Source of the DNA: CAYVQE01 sp964633205
GTDB lineage: Bacteria > Myxococcota > B64-G9
Length of the DNA: 8,852 bases
Assembly: GCA_964633205.1 (NCBI GenBank)
Contig: CAZWFN010000206.1
Coordinates: 1 to 8,852 of the forward strand
Direction of reading: 5' to 3'
Shown here piece after piece: positions 1 through 5,173 of this stretch. Position numbers and translations under genes: made by a program. Each line of letters starts with the position of its first letter. Position 1 is the stretch's first letter. The notes beneath the pieces are model-generated. The model made no database searches and was not told the origin of the DNA. It was given only the letters and a program-made list of their open reading frames with translations.

Positions 1-66
1 TTGCGAGCGGTTCTCGGTCCGCAGAGATCGCGGCCGAGGTGGGAAATCAGGGCGGGAGACCGTCCC

Positions 67-95
67 TTGACGCCGGCGTCCCGCGGACCGATCTT
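67..95 (+). promoter_or_regulatory. Weak candidate sigma70-like promoter for the SDR-SRPBCC gene
   Basis: TTGACG at 67-72 matches the -35 consensus in 5 of 6 positions. After a 17-nt spacer, GATCTT at 90-95 matches the -10 consensus in only 3 of 6. The leader to the start at 153 would be about 50 nt. The poor -10 makes this a weak call; the rest of 1-152 shows no other gene signal on either strand that I would defend. Confidence 0.2.
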
Positions 96-152
96 GGGTC
101 GAGAGGGGTCGCTATCGCCTGCGAGATGGCACCCTCGGGAGGGGTAGGCGCC

Positions 153-1577
153 ATGCATGTGTTTTTGACGGGGGCGACGGGGTTCATCGGACGGGCGGTG
201 GTGCTGCGGCTGCTGCGCGACGGCCATCGGCTGAGCGCCTGGGTGCGCGATGCGCAGCGGGCCCGCAGCCTGCTGGGCGCCGAGGTGGAGCCGGTGCCGG
301 CGAGCGGAGGACTGGAGGCGCTGGTGGTGGAGATGGCCCGGGCCGACGCGGTCATCAACCTGGCCGGCGAGAACGTGCTCGGCAAGCGCTGGACGGCCAA
401 GCGGCGCCGGGCCCTGCGCGACAGCCGGGTGGGCCTGACCGAGCAGCTGGTGGCGGCCATGGAGCGGGCCGAGCCGCGGCCCCGGGTGCTGGTGTCGGCC
501 AGCGCGGTGGGCTACTACGGCGACGGCGGCCAGTCCGCGCTGGACGAGTCCAGCCCGGCCGGCGAGGACTTTTTGGCCCGGCTGTGCGTCGACTGGGAGG
601 CCGCCGCCCGCGGTGCCGAGGCGCTGGGGGTGCGGGTGGTCACACCGCGCATGGGCATCGTGCTGGGCATCGGCGGCGGGGCGCTCGACAGCATGCTGCC
701 GCTGTTTCGCAAGGGACTGGGCGGTCGGCTGGGAAAGGGGGATCAGATCTGGCCCTGGATCCACCTGCGCGACCTGGCCGCGATCTACGCCCGGGCCATC
801 GGCGACGAGGCGCTGGCCGGCGCGTTCAACGCCTCCGCCCCCGAGCCGGTGAGCAACGCCGCGCTCAGCGATGCCCTGGCCGCGGCGCTGGGCCGCACGG
901 CCAAGCTGCCGGTGCCGGCCGCGGCGCTCAAGGCGCGCTTCGGCCGCGCCGCCAGCGCCCTGCTGGAGGGCCAGAACGCCCGGCCGGCGCGTCTGCTCGA
1001 GGCCGGCTTCGACTTCGCCTTCAGCGAGCTGGGCCCGGCGCTGGACGACCTGCTGCACAGCGGCCGGGTGGACATCGGCCCGGCGCGCGAGGTGCCCGCC
1101 AGCGACTACCTGGCGCGGCGCAAGCCCAAGTACCTGCTGCAGGCCACCACCGACATGCCGGCCGGGCGCGACGAGGTGTTCGCCTTCTTTTCGCGGGCGG
1201 CCAACCTGGCCCTGGTCACCCCGGCCGATCTGGCCTTCACCTTCACATCGGAAAACGATCCCCCCATGGAGGCCGGCACCACCATCGATTACCGCATCCG
1301 GCTGGGCGCGCTGCCCCTGGGCTGGACCACCCGCATCGAGCGGGTGGAGCCGGGGGCGCTGTTCATCGACAGCCAGCTCAAGGGGCCCTACAAGAGCTGG
1401 TGGCACGAGCACCACTTCGCCGACGGCCCCGCCGGCGGCACCCGCATGCAGGACCGGGTCTTCTACAGCCCTCCGGCCGGCCCGCTGGGCCGCGCGGCCC
1501 AGTCCACCTTCGTCCGACCTGAGCTCGAGCGCATCTTCGCCTACCGCGAGCAGGCCATCCGGCTGCGTTTCGGCTAG
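153..1577 (+). CDS. TIGR01777-family atypical SDR (YfcH-like) fused to a C-terminal SRPBCC domain
   Basis: The predicted product is 474 aa, in two parts. Residues 1 to about 300 form an NAD(P)-binding Rossmann domain of the epimerase-like TIGR01777/YfcH (SDR39U1-type) family. The glycine motif GATGFIG lies at 7-13, VINLAGENV at 68-75, SASAVGYYGDGG at 115-126, and the WPWIHLRDLA signature near 200-209. No YxxxK catalytic pair follows the SASAVGYYG strand, as is known for this atypical SDR group, so the reaction is unassigned. Residues from about 327 to 474 form an SRPBCC (START-like) hydrophobic ligand-binding fold, with DMPAGRDEVFAFF at the first strand/helix and GPYKSWWHEHHF at 411-422, resembling TTHA0849/CoxG-like members. 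YfcH alone is about 300 aa, so this is a true fusion. I chose ATG 153 because it starts right at the Rossmann strand and has GGGAGGGG (137-144) upstream; in-frame starts at 39 and 126 would add non-homologous residues. The protein is cytosolic, with no signal peptide. Confidence 0.9.
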   Translation: MHVFLTGATGFIGRAVVLRLLRDGHRLSAWVRDAQRARSLLGAEVEPVPASGGLEALVVEMARADAVINLAGENVLGKRWTAKRRRALRDSRVGLTEQLVAAMERAEPRPRVLVSASAVGYYGDGGQSALDESSPAGEDFLARLCVDWEAAARGAEALGVRVVTPRMGIVLGIGGGALDSMLPLFRKGLGGRLGKGDQIWPWIHLRDLAAIYARAIGDEALAGAFNASAPEPVSNAALSDALAAALGRTAKLPVPAAALKARFGRAASALLEGQNARPARLLEAGFDFAFSELGPALDDLLHSGRVDIGPAREVPASDYLARRKPKYLLQATTDMPAGRDEVFAFFSRAANLALVTPADLAFTFTSENDPPMEAGTTIDYRIRLGALPLGWTTRIERVEPGALFIDSQLKGPYKSWWHEHHFADGPAGGTRMQDRVFYSPPAGPLGRAAQSTFVRPELERIFAYREQAIRLRFG

Positions 1578-1867
1578 CGGTTTTTCCATTCCCTCGGATC
1601 GCGTCTGGCGTGGAATGCTGCAAGAACGACAACGCATTCGTCCCCGACGACGTAGAAGATTTGGTACGGGAATCTACGTGTCAGCGCGCGTCTAATCTTC
1701 TTGTGAACGACAGGATAGATCTCGGGATTATTGACGATGGATTCCATTGTGGCGTCGATAGCTGACAGGAAGGCAGCCCCGAGTTCTGGAATCCGCGACG
1801 AATACCAGCACGCGGCCTCCGCGATTTCATCCTCCGCGGCAGACCGGACAATGAGTTCACGGATCAT
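1574..1867 (-). CDS. RelE/ParE-superfamily toxin of a type II toxin-antitoxin module
   Basis: This 97-aa protein has the plasmid-stabilisation/ParE-RelE layout. An N-terminal strand (IRELIVRSAAEDEI) is followed by a helix pair with the typical A..WY motif (residues 19-22) and a NNPEIYPVV turn at 46-54. The C-terminal sheet carries RRALTRRFPYQIFYVV (59-74) and ends HARRDPREW (86-94), all hallmarks of the family. Members either cleave ribosome-bound mRNA (RelE) or poison gyrase (ParE); the sequence alone does not decide which, although the RRFPY-IFY pattern is common in ParE-like members paired with this antitoxin type. Its ATG overlaps the antitoxin stop as ATGA (1864-1867), so translation is probably coupled. 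Its stop TAG (1574-1576) overlaps the stop of the convergent SDR gene. Base composition is lower in GC than the neighbours, suggesting horizontal acquisition. Confidence 0.88.
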   Translation of the reverse strand: MIRELIVRSAAEDEIAEAACWYSSRIPELGAAFLSAIDATMESIVNNPEIYPVVHKKIRRALTRRFPYQIFYVVGDECVVVLAAFHARRDPREWKNR

Positions 1868-2058
1868 AGCCGGTTCTTGATGCGTTCGCGTACTCTATCC
1901 CAGGACGAACCTTGATGTGGATTGCGTCGATAGTCCGCCAGACGGCGATCCAGCTCATCCCTTTCCGATTGCGTCAGGGAGAGGTTCTCGGACTCTTCGG
2001 CAATACTGTCCCAGATGTCGCCGACGAGCTGGATTCGTTCGGCGATACTGAGTCGCAT
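1864..2058 (-). CDS. Antitoxin, addiction-module component (TIGR02574/PF09720 type)
   Basis: With the start used here the product is 64 aa. The motif LSIAERIQLVGDIWDSIAEE (residues 3-22) is the signature of the 'putative addiction module component' antitoxins. A helical QSERDELDRRLADYRRNP segment (30-47) and GSSWDRVRERI (50-60), which wraps the toxin in this family, follow. The start is uncertain. ATG 2058 has an AAGAAGG Shine-Dalgarno four bases upstream and fits a transcription start near 2085. ATG 2085 would give 73 aa, closer to the usual family length, but has no ribosome site and would be nearly leaderless. TTG 2103 lies upstream of the predicted transcription start and is unlikely. The gene precedes and overlaps the toxin by 4 nt (ATGA), the usual antitoxin-first order. 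The protein presumably neutralises the toxin by direct binding; no ribbon-helix-helix or HTH DNA-binding motif is evident in it. Confidence 0.85.
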   Translation of the reverse strand: MRLSIAERIQLVGDIWDSIAEESENLSLTQSERDELDRRLADYRRNPHQGSSWDRVRERIKNRL

Positions 2059-2078
2059 AATGCCTTCTTCACTTCGCG

Positions 2079-2095
2079 TTCTCATACTTCGAGAA
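2079..2095. promoter_or_regulatory. Inverted repeat TTCTC-N7-GAGAA over the -10 and transcription start
   Basis: Five-bp perfect arms at 2079-2083 and 2091-2095 flank a 7-nt spacer. The right arm lies within the -10 hexamer and the spacer covers the predicted transcription start. A direct repeat of ACTTCG (2071-2076 and 2086-2091) overlaps it. Short arms mean chance is possible; the location over the promoter is what makes it worth listing. Confidence 0.3.
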
Positions 2096-2120
2096 TAGAC
2101 CAAGGCTCGCTGGATTTCAA
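2092..2120 (-). promoter_or_regulatory. Sigma70-like promoter of the toxin-antitoxin operon
   Basis: On the minus strand TTGAAA (2120-2115) matches the -35 consensus in 5 of 6 positions. It is followed after exactly 17 nt by TATTCT (2097-2092), a 4 of 6 match to the -10 consensus. Transcription would begin near 2085, giving a leader of about 27 nt that contains AAGAAGG just before ATG 2058. This is the best promoter match I found in the window. Confidence 0.6.
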
Positions 2121-2124
2121 TCCA
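2111..2124. promoter_or_regulatory. Palindrome TGGATT-TC-AATCCA covering the -35 box, candidate operator
   Basis: A 14-bp inverted repeat with perfect 6-bp arms (2111-2116 and 2119-2124) and a 2-bp centre fully contains the -35 hexamer of the toxin-antitoxin promoter. Its position is what would be expected of a repressor site for operon autoregulation, but no binding protein can be named from sequence. Confidence 0.4.
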
Positions 2125-2208
2125 CTTGCCGTCGAAGCGGACCCATCCATTTTACGGCTGGCGCAGTTCGCGGCACAGGGTCCGACAGCGTAGAGAGGTG
2201 TCGAGCTG

Positions 2209-2432
2209 ATGGAGCACGACCTGGACATCGTGGTGGGGGATTTCGGCCGGCCGCTGCGGCGGCGCTGCAGCGGCTGCGGCCGGCCGCCGAGACGGCCACC
2301 GCCGCCGGTCGCATCACCCTGGAGGCCTGCACCGATCTAAACCTCGGTCTCGGCCGCGATGGACTGCAGCTCTGCGTCGCCGAGCTGCTGCGCGAGAGCT
2401 ACCCGGACCGAGCGGACGGGCGGGATTCATGA
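2209..2432 (+). pseudogene. Probable frameshifted remnant of a small unidentified gene
   Basis: A GAGAGG site (2193-2198) precedes ATG 2209, which opens a frame reading MEHDLDIVVGDFGRP and then runs into Arg/Pro-rich sequence to a TAA at 2338. One frame over, a continuous reading without any start codon gives a protein-like tail (GRITLEACTDLNLGLGRDG, then LQLCVAELLRESYPDRADG) ending at TGA 2430-2432. Joining the two frames with a -1 shift inside the GC-rich hairpin at 2244-2286 would yield a 74-75-aa acidic, helical protein. I do not recognise it. An ATG overlaps its stop as ATGA (2429-2432) but its frame closes after nine codons at 2456-2458, like the broken start of a second gene. Either a decayed gene or an assembly error in the hairpin would explain this; it could also be non-coding. 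Confidence 0.35.
2244..2286. repeat. GC-rich inverted repeat with 11-bp perfect arms
   Basis: CGGCCGGCCGC at 2244-2254 is perfectly complementary in reverse to GCGGCCGGCCG at 2276-2286. The 21-nt loop itself holds the palindrome CGCTGCAGCG (2263-2272). The structure would be very stable as DNA cruciform or RNA hairpin. No T-tract follows on either strand, so a classical terminator is unlikely. It coincides with the apparent frame change of the gene remnant. Confidence 0.6.
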
Positions 2433-2571
2433 ACCCGGACCGCGATCGGTGCCGGTAGGCATCACCCTGACGGGGCGCACGAGACACGGCAGCCCGCACT
2501 TCGGGCCGGGGGTGCCGGAGTCCGTGTTGCAACAGGTGCTTCGAGAACGGGTTGGCGCCTGCTCTCACGGC
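2433..2571. other. Gene-free stretch downstream of the beta-helix lipoprotein gene
   Basis: Together with 2125-2208 this completes the only long stretch without an intact gene. Beyond the remnant at 2209-2432 and a hairpin at 2487-2517, I see no coding signal, repeat or RNA gene here. It separates the + strand remnant from the minus-strand lipoprotein stop. Confidence 0.5.
2487..2517 (-). terminator. Weak candidate hairpin terminator after the lipoprotein gene
   Basis: On the transcript of the minus strand, CGGCA pairs with TGCCG (outer arms 2517-2513 and 2491-2487). GCCCG pairs with CGGGC (2506-2502 and 2496-2492) around a 5-nt loop, with a 6-nt one-sided bulge between the two stems. It lies about 55 nt past the stop at 2572. 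There is no T-run, so it would be non-canonical at best. Confidence 0.22.
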
Positions 2572-4083
2572 TCACTCCCCGCACTGGTCGGCGCCGATGT
2601 CGTTGCGTTGGTGGCGGGGCTGTTGGTCGAGGTCGTCGGGCACCTCGGCCAGGGGGGTGCCGGCGCCGACCACGGCCTGGAGGTCGCAGTCGGCCAGGTG
2701 CAGGTCGCCGGCGGCCGGGTCGCTGAACCAGGCGGCCTGGGCCGCGTCGAGGTTGTGGCTGCTGTCGGCCTGGGCGCCGTCGCGGGCGCGGATGCGGCGG
2801 TTGGTCAGGTTGTTGTGCAGCGCCAGGGCCGAGGTCGAGGCCCAGCGGTACTCGATGGCGTTGGCGTAGGCCTGGGGCGAGGACAGCAACACGGTGTTGT
2901 TGGCCAGCAGGCAGTCGTGGGCCCGCTCCAGGATGATGCCCACGTCGTGTTCGCCGCCGCCGGCGTGTTCCGAGAAGACGGTGTTGTTGCGGATGATGCT
3001 GTCGTGCACCTCGGCCGTCATGCCCAGGCCGATGCCGCGGGCGCAGTTGACGATGCGGTTGCGCTCGATCAAGTGGCCGTGGCCGTCGACCGCGTCCCAC
3101 ATGTGCACCGCGTGTTCGGCCAGCCCGCCGGTGTAGGTCTGCCCGTCGCGCAGCTCGGCCTTCTTGCCGTGGGCCGGCCGCTGCACCCCGCCGGCGGTGC
3201 AGTAGATGCCGCTGAAGCGGTTGTCGTGGATCCACCAGTCGCGGGCGTCGTGGGTGTCGATGCCGCCGGTGTAGCAGCGGGTGCCGCCGTCGACCGGGCC
3301 GTAGCCCCAGATGTTGTCGCGGCCGGCGGCGGTCATGGCAAAGCGGCCGCAGCCGACCTCGACGCCGTCTATCTGGCTGCCGCTGGCCTTGAGCAGCTGC
3401 TGGCCGCCGTCGACCAGGTGGACCTGGTGGACCACCACGTCGTCGCCGTCCGACTGGATGTGGATCAGGTGGAAGATGGAGCGCTGCACCGTGAAGTCGG
3501 CCAGCACGATGCCGGGCGCGGCCACCGTGATCACCCCGGACTGCCCGCCGTGGTCGGCGTAGGCCGAGTCGAGCACCACCGCGGCGGCGTCGCCCGAGGC
3601 GCCGCGCAGGGTGACGTCCGCGGTGGTGAAGTAGAGCCCGGTGTAGTCGTTGTCGCCGCTCGACTCGCGGAAGGTGTAGCTGCCGTCGGCCAGCAGGATG
3701 GTGTCGCCCGGCTGGGCGTCCATGACCACCTGGCGCAGGCTGCGGGTCTGGCCGCCGACCAGCACCTGGCCCGGCGGGCCGGGGGCCACCTCGATGGTGT
3801 CGCCGGTGGCGGCGGCGATGGCCGCCGAGCGCTCGGCGCAGATGTCCTGCGGCTGCGGGTCGGCGTCGGCCGGGCCGGGGTCGCCCGGGCCGGGATCGCC
3901 GGGGCCGGGATCGCCGGGGCCGGGATCGCCGGGGCCGGGATCGCCGGGGCCGGCATCGCCGTCGTCGGCGTCGGCCGCGCCGCTGCCGTCGGCGTCCAGC
4001 GATCCGTCGCTGCCCGGATCGTCCACCTGGCCGGTGCAGGCCGCGGCCAGTAGTAGGATCAAGCCGAGCATCCAGCTACGCAT
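2572..4083 (-). CDS. Lipoprotein with right-handed parallel beta-helix (pectate-lyase-like) domain
   Basis: The 503-aa product begins with a lipoprotein signal: positive MRSW, hydrophobic LGLILLL, and a lipobox L-A-A-A-C with the acylated Cys at residue 16. An Asp/Gly/Ser/Pro-rich low-complexity linker follows (about 17-80), including five GPGDP repeats at 45-69. From about residue 95 the sequence looks like a PbH1 right-handed beta-helix. QPGDTILLADGSY (124-136) is the usual first-coil motif of chondroitinase-B/PL6-like and NosD-like proteins. Repeated coils with N-N-T and H-N-N turns follow, and the DIGADQ end is common in such surface proteins. Eight Cys beyond residue 80 may form disulfides. 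Start ATG 4083 has GGGAGG four bases upstream. The protein is presumably surface- or periplasm-exposed; whether it is a lyase, hydrolase or non-catalytic binder cannot be told from the sequence, since I could not place catalytic residues. Confidence 0.85.
   Translation of the reverse strand: MRSWMLGLILLLAAACTGQVDDPGSDGSLDADGSGAADADDGDAGPGDPGPGDPGPGDPGPGDPGPGDPGPADADPQPQDICAERSAAIAAATGDTIEVAPGPPGQVLVGGQTRSLRQVVMDAQPGDTILLADGSYTFRESSGDNDYTGLYFTTADVTLRGASGDAAAVVLDSAYADHGGQSGVITVAAPGIVLADFTVQRSIFHLIHIQSDGDDVVVHQVHLVDGGQQLLKASGSQIDGVEVGCGRFAMTAAGRDNIWGYGPVDGGTRCYTGGIDTHDARDWWIHDNRFSGIYCTAGGVQRPAHGKKAELRDGQTYTGGLAEHAVHMWDAVDGHGHLIERNRIVNCARGIGLGMTAEVHDSIIRNNTVFSEHAGGGEHDVGIILERAHDCLLANNTVLLSSPQAYANAIEYRWASTSALALHNNLTNRRIRARDGAQADSSHNLDAAQAAWFSDPAAGDLHLADCDLQAVVGAGTPLAEVPDDLDQQPRHQRNDIGADQCGE
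3871..3960 (-). repeat. 15-bp tandem repeat encoding the GPGDP linker
   Basis: Six consecutive 15-bp units lie inside the lipoprotein gene. On the + strand the unit is GGGGCCGGGATCGCC, with three identical copies at 3901-3945. The copies on each side carry one or two substitutions (3871-3885 two, 3886-3900 one, 3946-3960 one). Each unit adds five residues, so copy-number change would lengthen or shorten the linker in frame. Confidence 0.85.
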
Positions 4084-4123
4084 GGCGCCTCCCTTCGCGG
4101 CTTTCCAGCCGGTCGCAGCGGCG

Positions 4124-4129
4124 ATTGTA
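4124..4129 (-). promoter_or_regulatory. Candidate -10 element (TACAAT) for the lipoprotein gene
   Basis: TACAAT on the minus strand matches the sigma70 -10 consensus in 5 of 6 positions. It sits in the 93-nt gap before the lipoprotein start, giving a leader of about 34 nt. No good -35 hexamer is present at 16-18 nt upstream (GGGCGA at 17 nt), so an activator or another sigma factor may be involved, or the match is chance. Confidence 0.35.
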
Positions 4130-4176
4130 CACCAAGCGCCGACCGATCGCCCGGCCCGTTCGGGTCCGAGGGAACT

Positions 4177-5157
4177 TCAGTCGCGGGCCAGCGGCTGCTG
4201 CCAGGGCAGCCGGTCGAGGTCGGCGTTGCCACCGGACAGGATCACGCCGACGCGCCGGCCGCGGTGGCCCAGGTCGTGCTCGAGCAGGACGGCGATGGGC
4301 ACCGCGGCCGAGGGTTCGATGACCAGCTTGGCGCGCTCGAACACGTGGCGCATGGCCGCGGCGATGGCCGCTTCGGACACGGTCGCGATGCGCTCCAGGT
4401 GCTCGGACAAGATGCGGAAGGTGCGCCGGCTGAGCGCGGTCAGCAGCCCGTCGGCCGCGGTGCGCGGCTCCAGCGAGGGCTGCAGCCGGCCGCTGGCCAG
4501 CGAGCGGGCGGCGTCGTCGGCCCCGGCCGGTTCGGCCCCGATCAGCCTCGTGGCCGGGCTCAGCCCGGCGGCGGCGATGGCGCTGCCGCTCATCAGCCCG
4601 CCGCCGCCCACCGGGGCCAGCAGCAGATCGAGTGGGCCGGTCTCGGCCAACAGCTCGAGCGCGGCCGTGCCCTGGCCGGCGATCACCCGCGGGTCGTCGT
4701 AGGGGTGGATGAACGCCGCCCCGGTCGCCGCCACCACCCGCTCAAGCGTGCGCTCGCGGTCCTGCAGGCTGGAGGCGCATTCGGTGATGCGGGCGCCGTA
4801 GCCGGCCACCGCGGCCCGCTTGACCGCCGGGGCGCCGGCCGGCATGACGATGTGGGCGGCGATGCCGCGGTTGGCCGCGGCCAGAGCCAGGGCCGCGGCG
4901 TGGTTGCCCGAAGAATGGGTGGCCACCCCGCCCGCGGCCGCGGCCGACTCCAGGCTGAACACCGCGTTGTGGGCCCCGCGGGCCTTGAAGGCGCCCACCT
5001 TCTGCAGGTTCTCGGCCTTGAGAAACAAGCTGCAGCCGCACAGCCGCTCCAGCCCGGCGCAGCGCAGCACCGGGGTGCGATGGACGTAAGGTCGGATGCG
5101 CTCGGCCGCGGCCCGGATGTCGTCGAGGGTGGGGATGTCCAGCGCTGCTGTCGCCAT
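4177..5157 (-). CDS. PLP-dependent serine racemase / serine-threonine dehydratase family enzyme
   Basis: This 326-aa fold-type II PLP enzyme is single-domain, without an ACT regulatory domain, so it is not a biosynthetic IlvA. The PLP lysine is K58 in GAFKARGA, the substrate loop is HSSGNH (81-86), the phosphate loop is PVGGGGL (182-188), and SGGN (308-311) holds the PLP pyridine nitrogen. Features point towards the eukaryotic-type serine racemase/threo-3-hydroxyaspartate dehydratase branch. E209-P-A-G-A213-D-D215 reproduces the E-x3-A-x-D metal site of human serine racemase. R134 aligns with its substrate-binding arginine, and the end ILSGGNADLDRL resembles the fission yeast enzyme. The likely reaction is L-serine racemisation and/or dehydration to pyruvate and ammonia in the cytosol, but L-threonine dehydratase remains possible. 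ATG 5157 has GGAGG eight bases upstream. It lies 16 nt after the DUF99 gene, so the two are probably co-transcribed. Confidence 0.88.
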   Translation of the reverse strand: MATAALDIPTLDDIRAAAERIRPYVHRTPVLRCAGLERLCGCSLFLKAENLQKVGAFKARGAHNAVFSLESAAAAGGVATHSSGNHAAALALAAANRGIAAHIVMPAGAPAVKRAAVAGYGARITECASSLQDRERTLERVVAATGAAFIHPYDDPRVIAGQGTAALELLAETGPLDLLLAPVGGGGLMSGSAIAAAGLSPATRLIGAEPAGADDAARSLASGRLQPSLEPRTAADGLLTALSRRTFRILSEHLERIATVSEAAIAAAMRHVFERAKLVIEPSAAVPIAVLLEHDLGHRGRRVGVILSGGNADLDRLPWQQPLARD

Positions 5158-5173
5158 GGGCCGATCCTCCGTC

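Noticed and set aside
39..152. N-terminal extension of the SDR-SRPBCC protein from GTG 39 or ATG 126
   Set aside because: The Rossmann strand begins at ATG 153, which has its own GGGAGGGG site; the extension has no family counterpart.
1912..2193. + strand open frame across the antitoxin region (93 codons)
   Set aside because: It is antisense to the antitoxin, runs through its promoter and has no recognisable family feature.
3871..3960. Short regular repeats as a possible CRISPR array
   Set aside because: Units are 15 bp, directly adjacent with no spacers, and in frame with a Gly/Pro/Asp linker inside a coding gene.
2359..4053. Long + strand open frame (564 codons) opposite the beta-helix lipoprotein gene
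   Set aside because: It is the complement of a well-supported gene. Its product is a monotonous Val/Gly/Ala/Asp composition with no motif, as expected from the reverse of GC-rich codons.
4153..4167. Small CCCG/CGGG hairpin after the PLP enzyme gene as a terminator
   Set aside because: The stem is very short with a 2-4 nt loop and no T-run; such motifs are expected by chance at this GC content.
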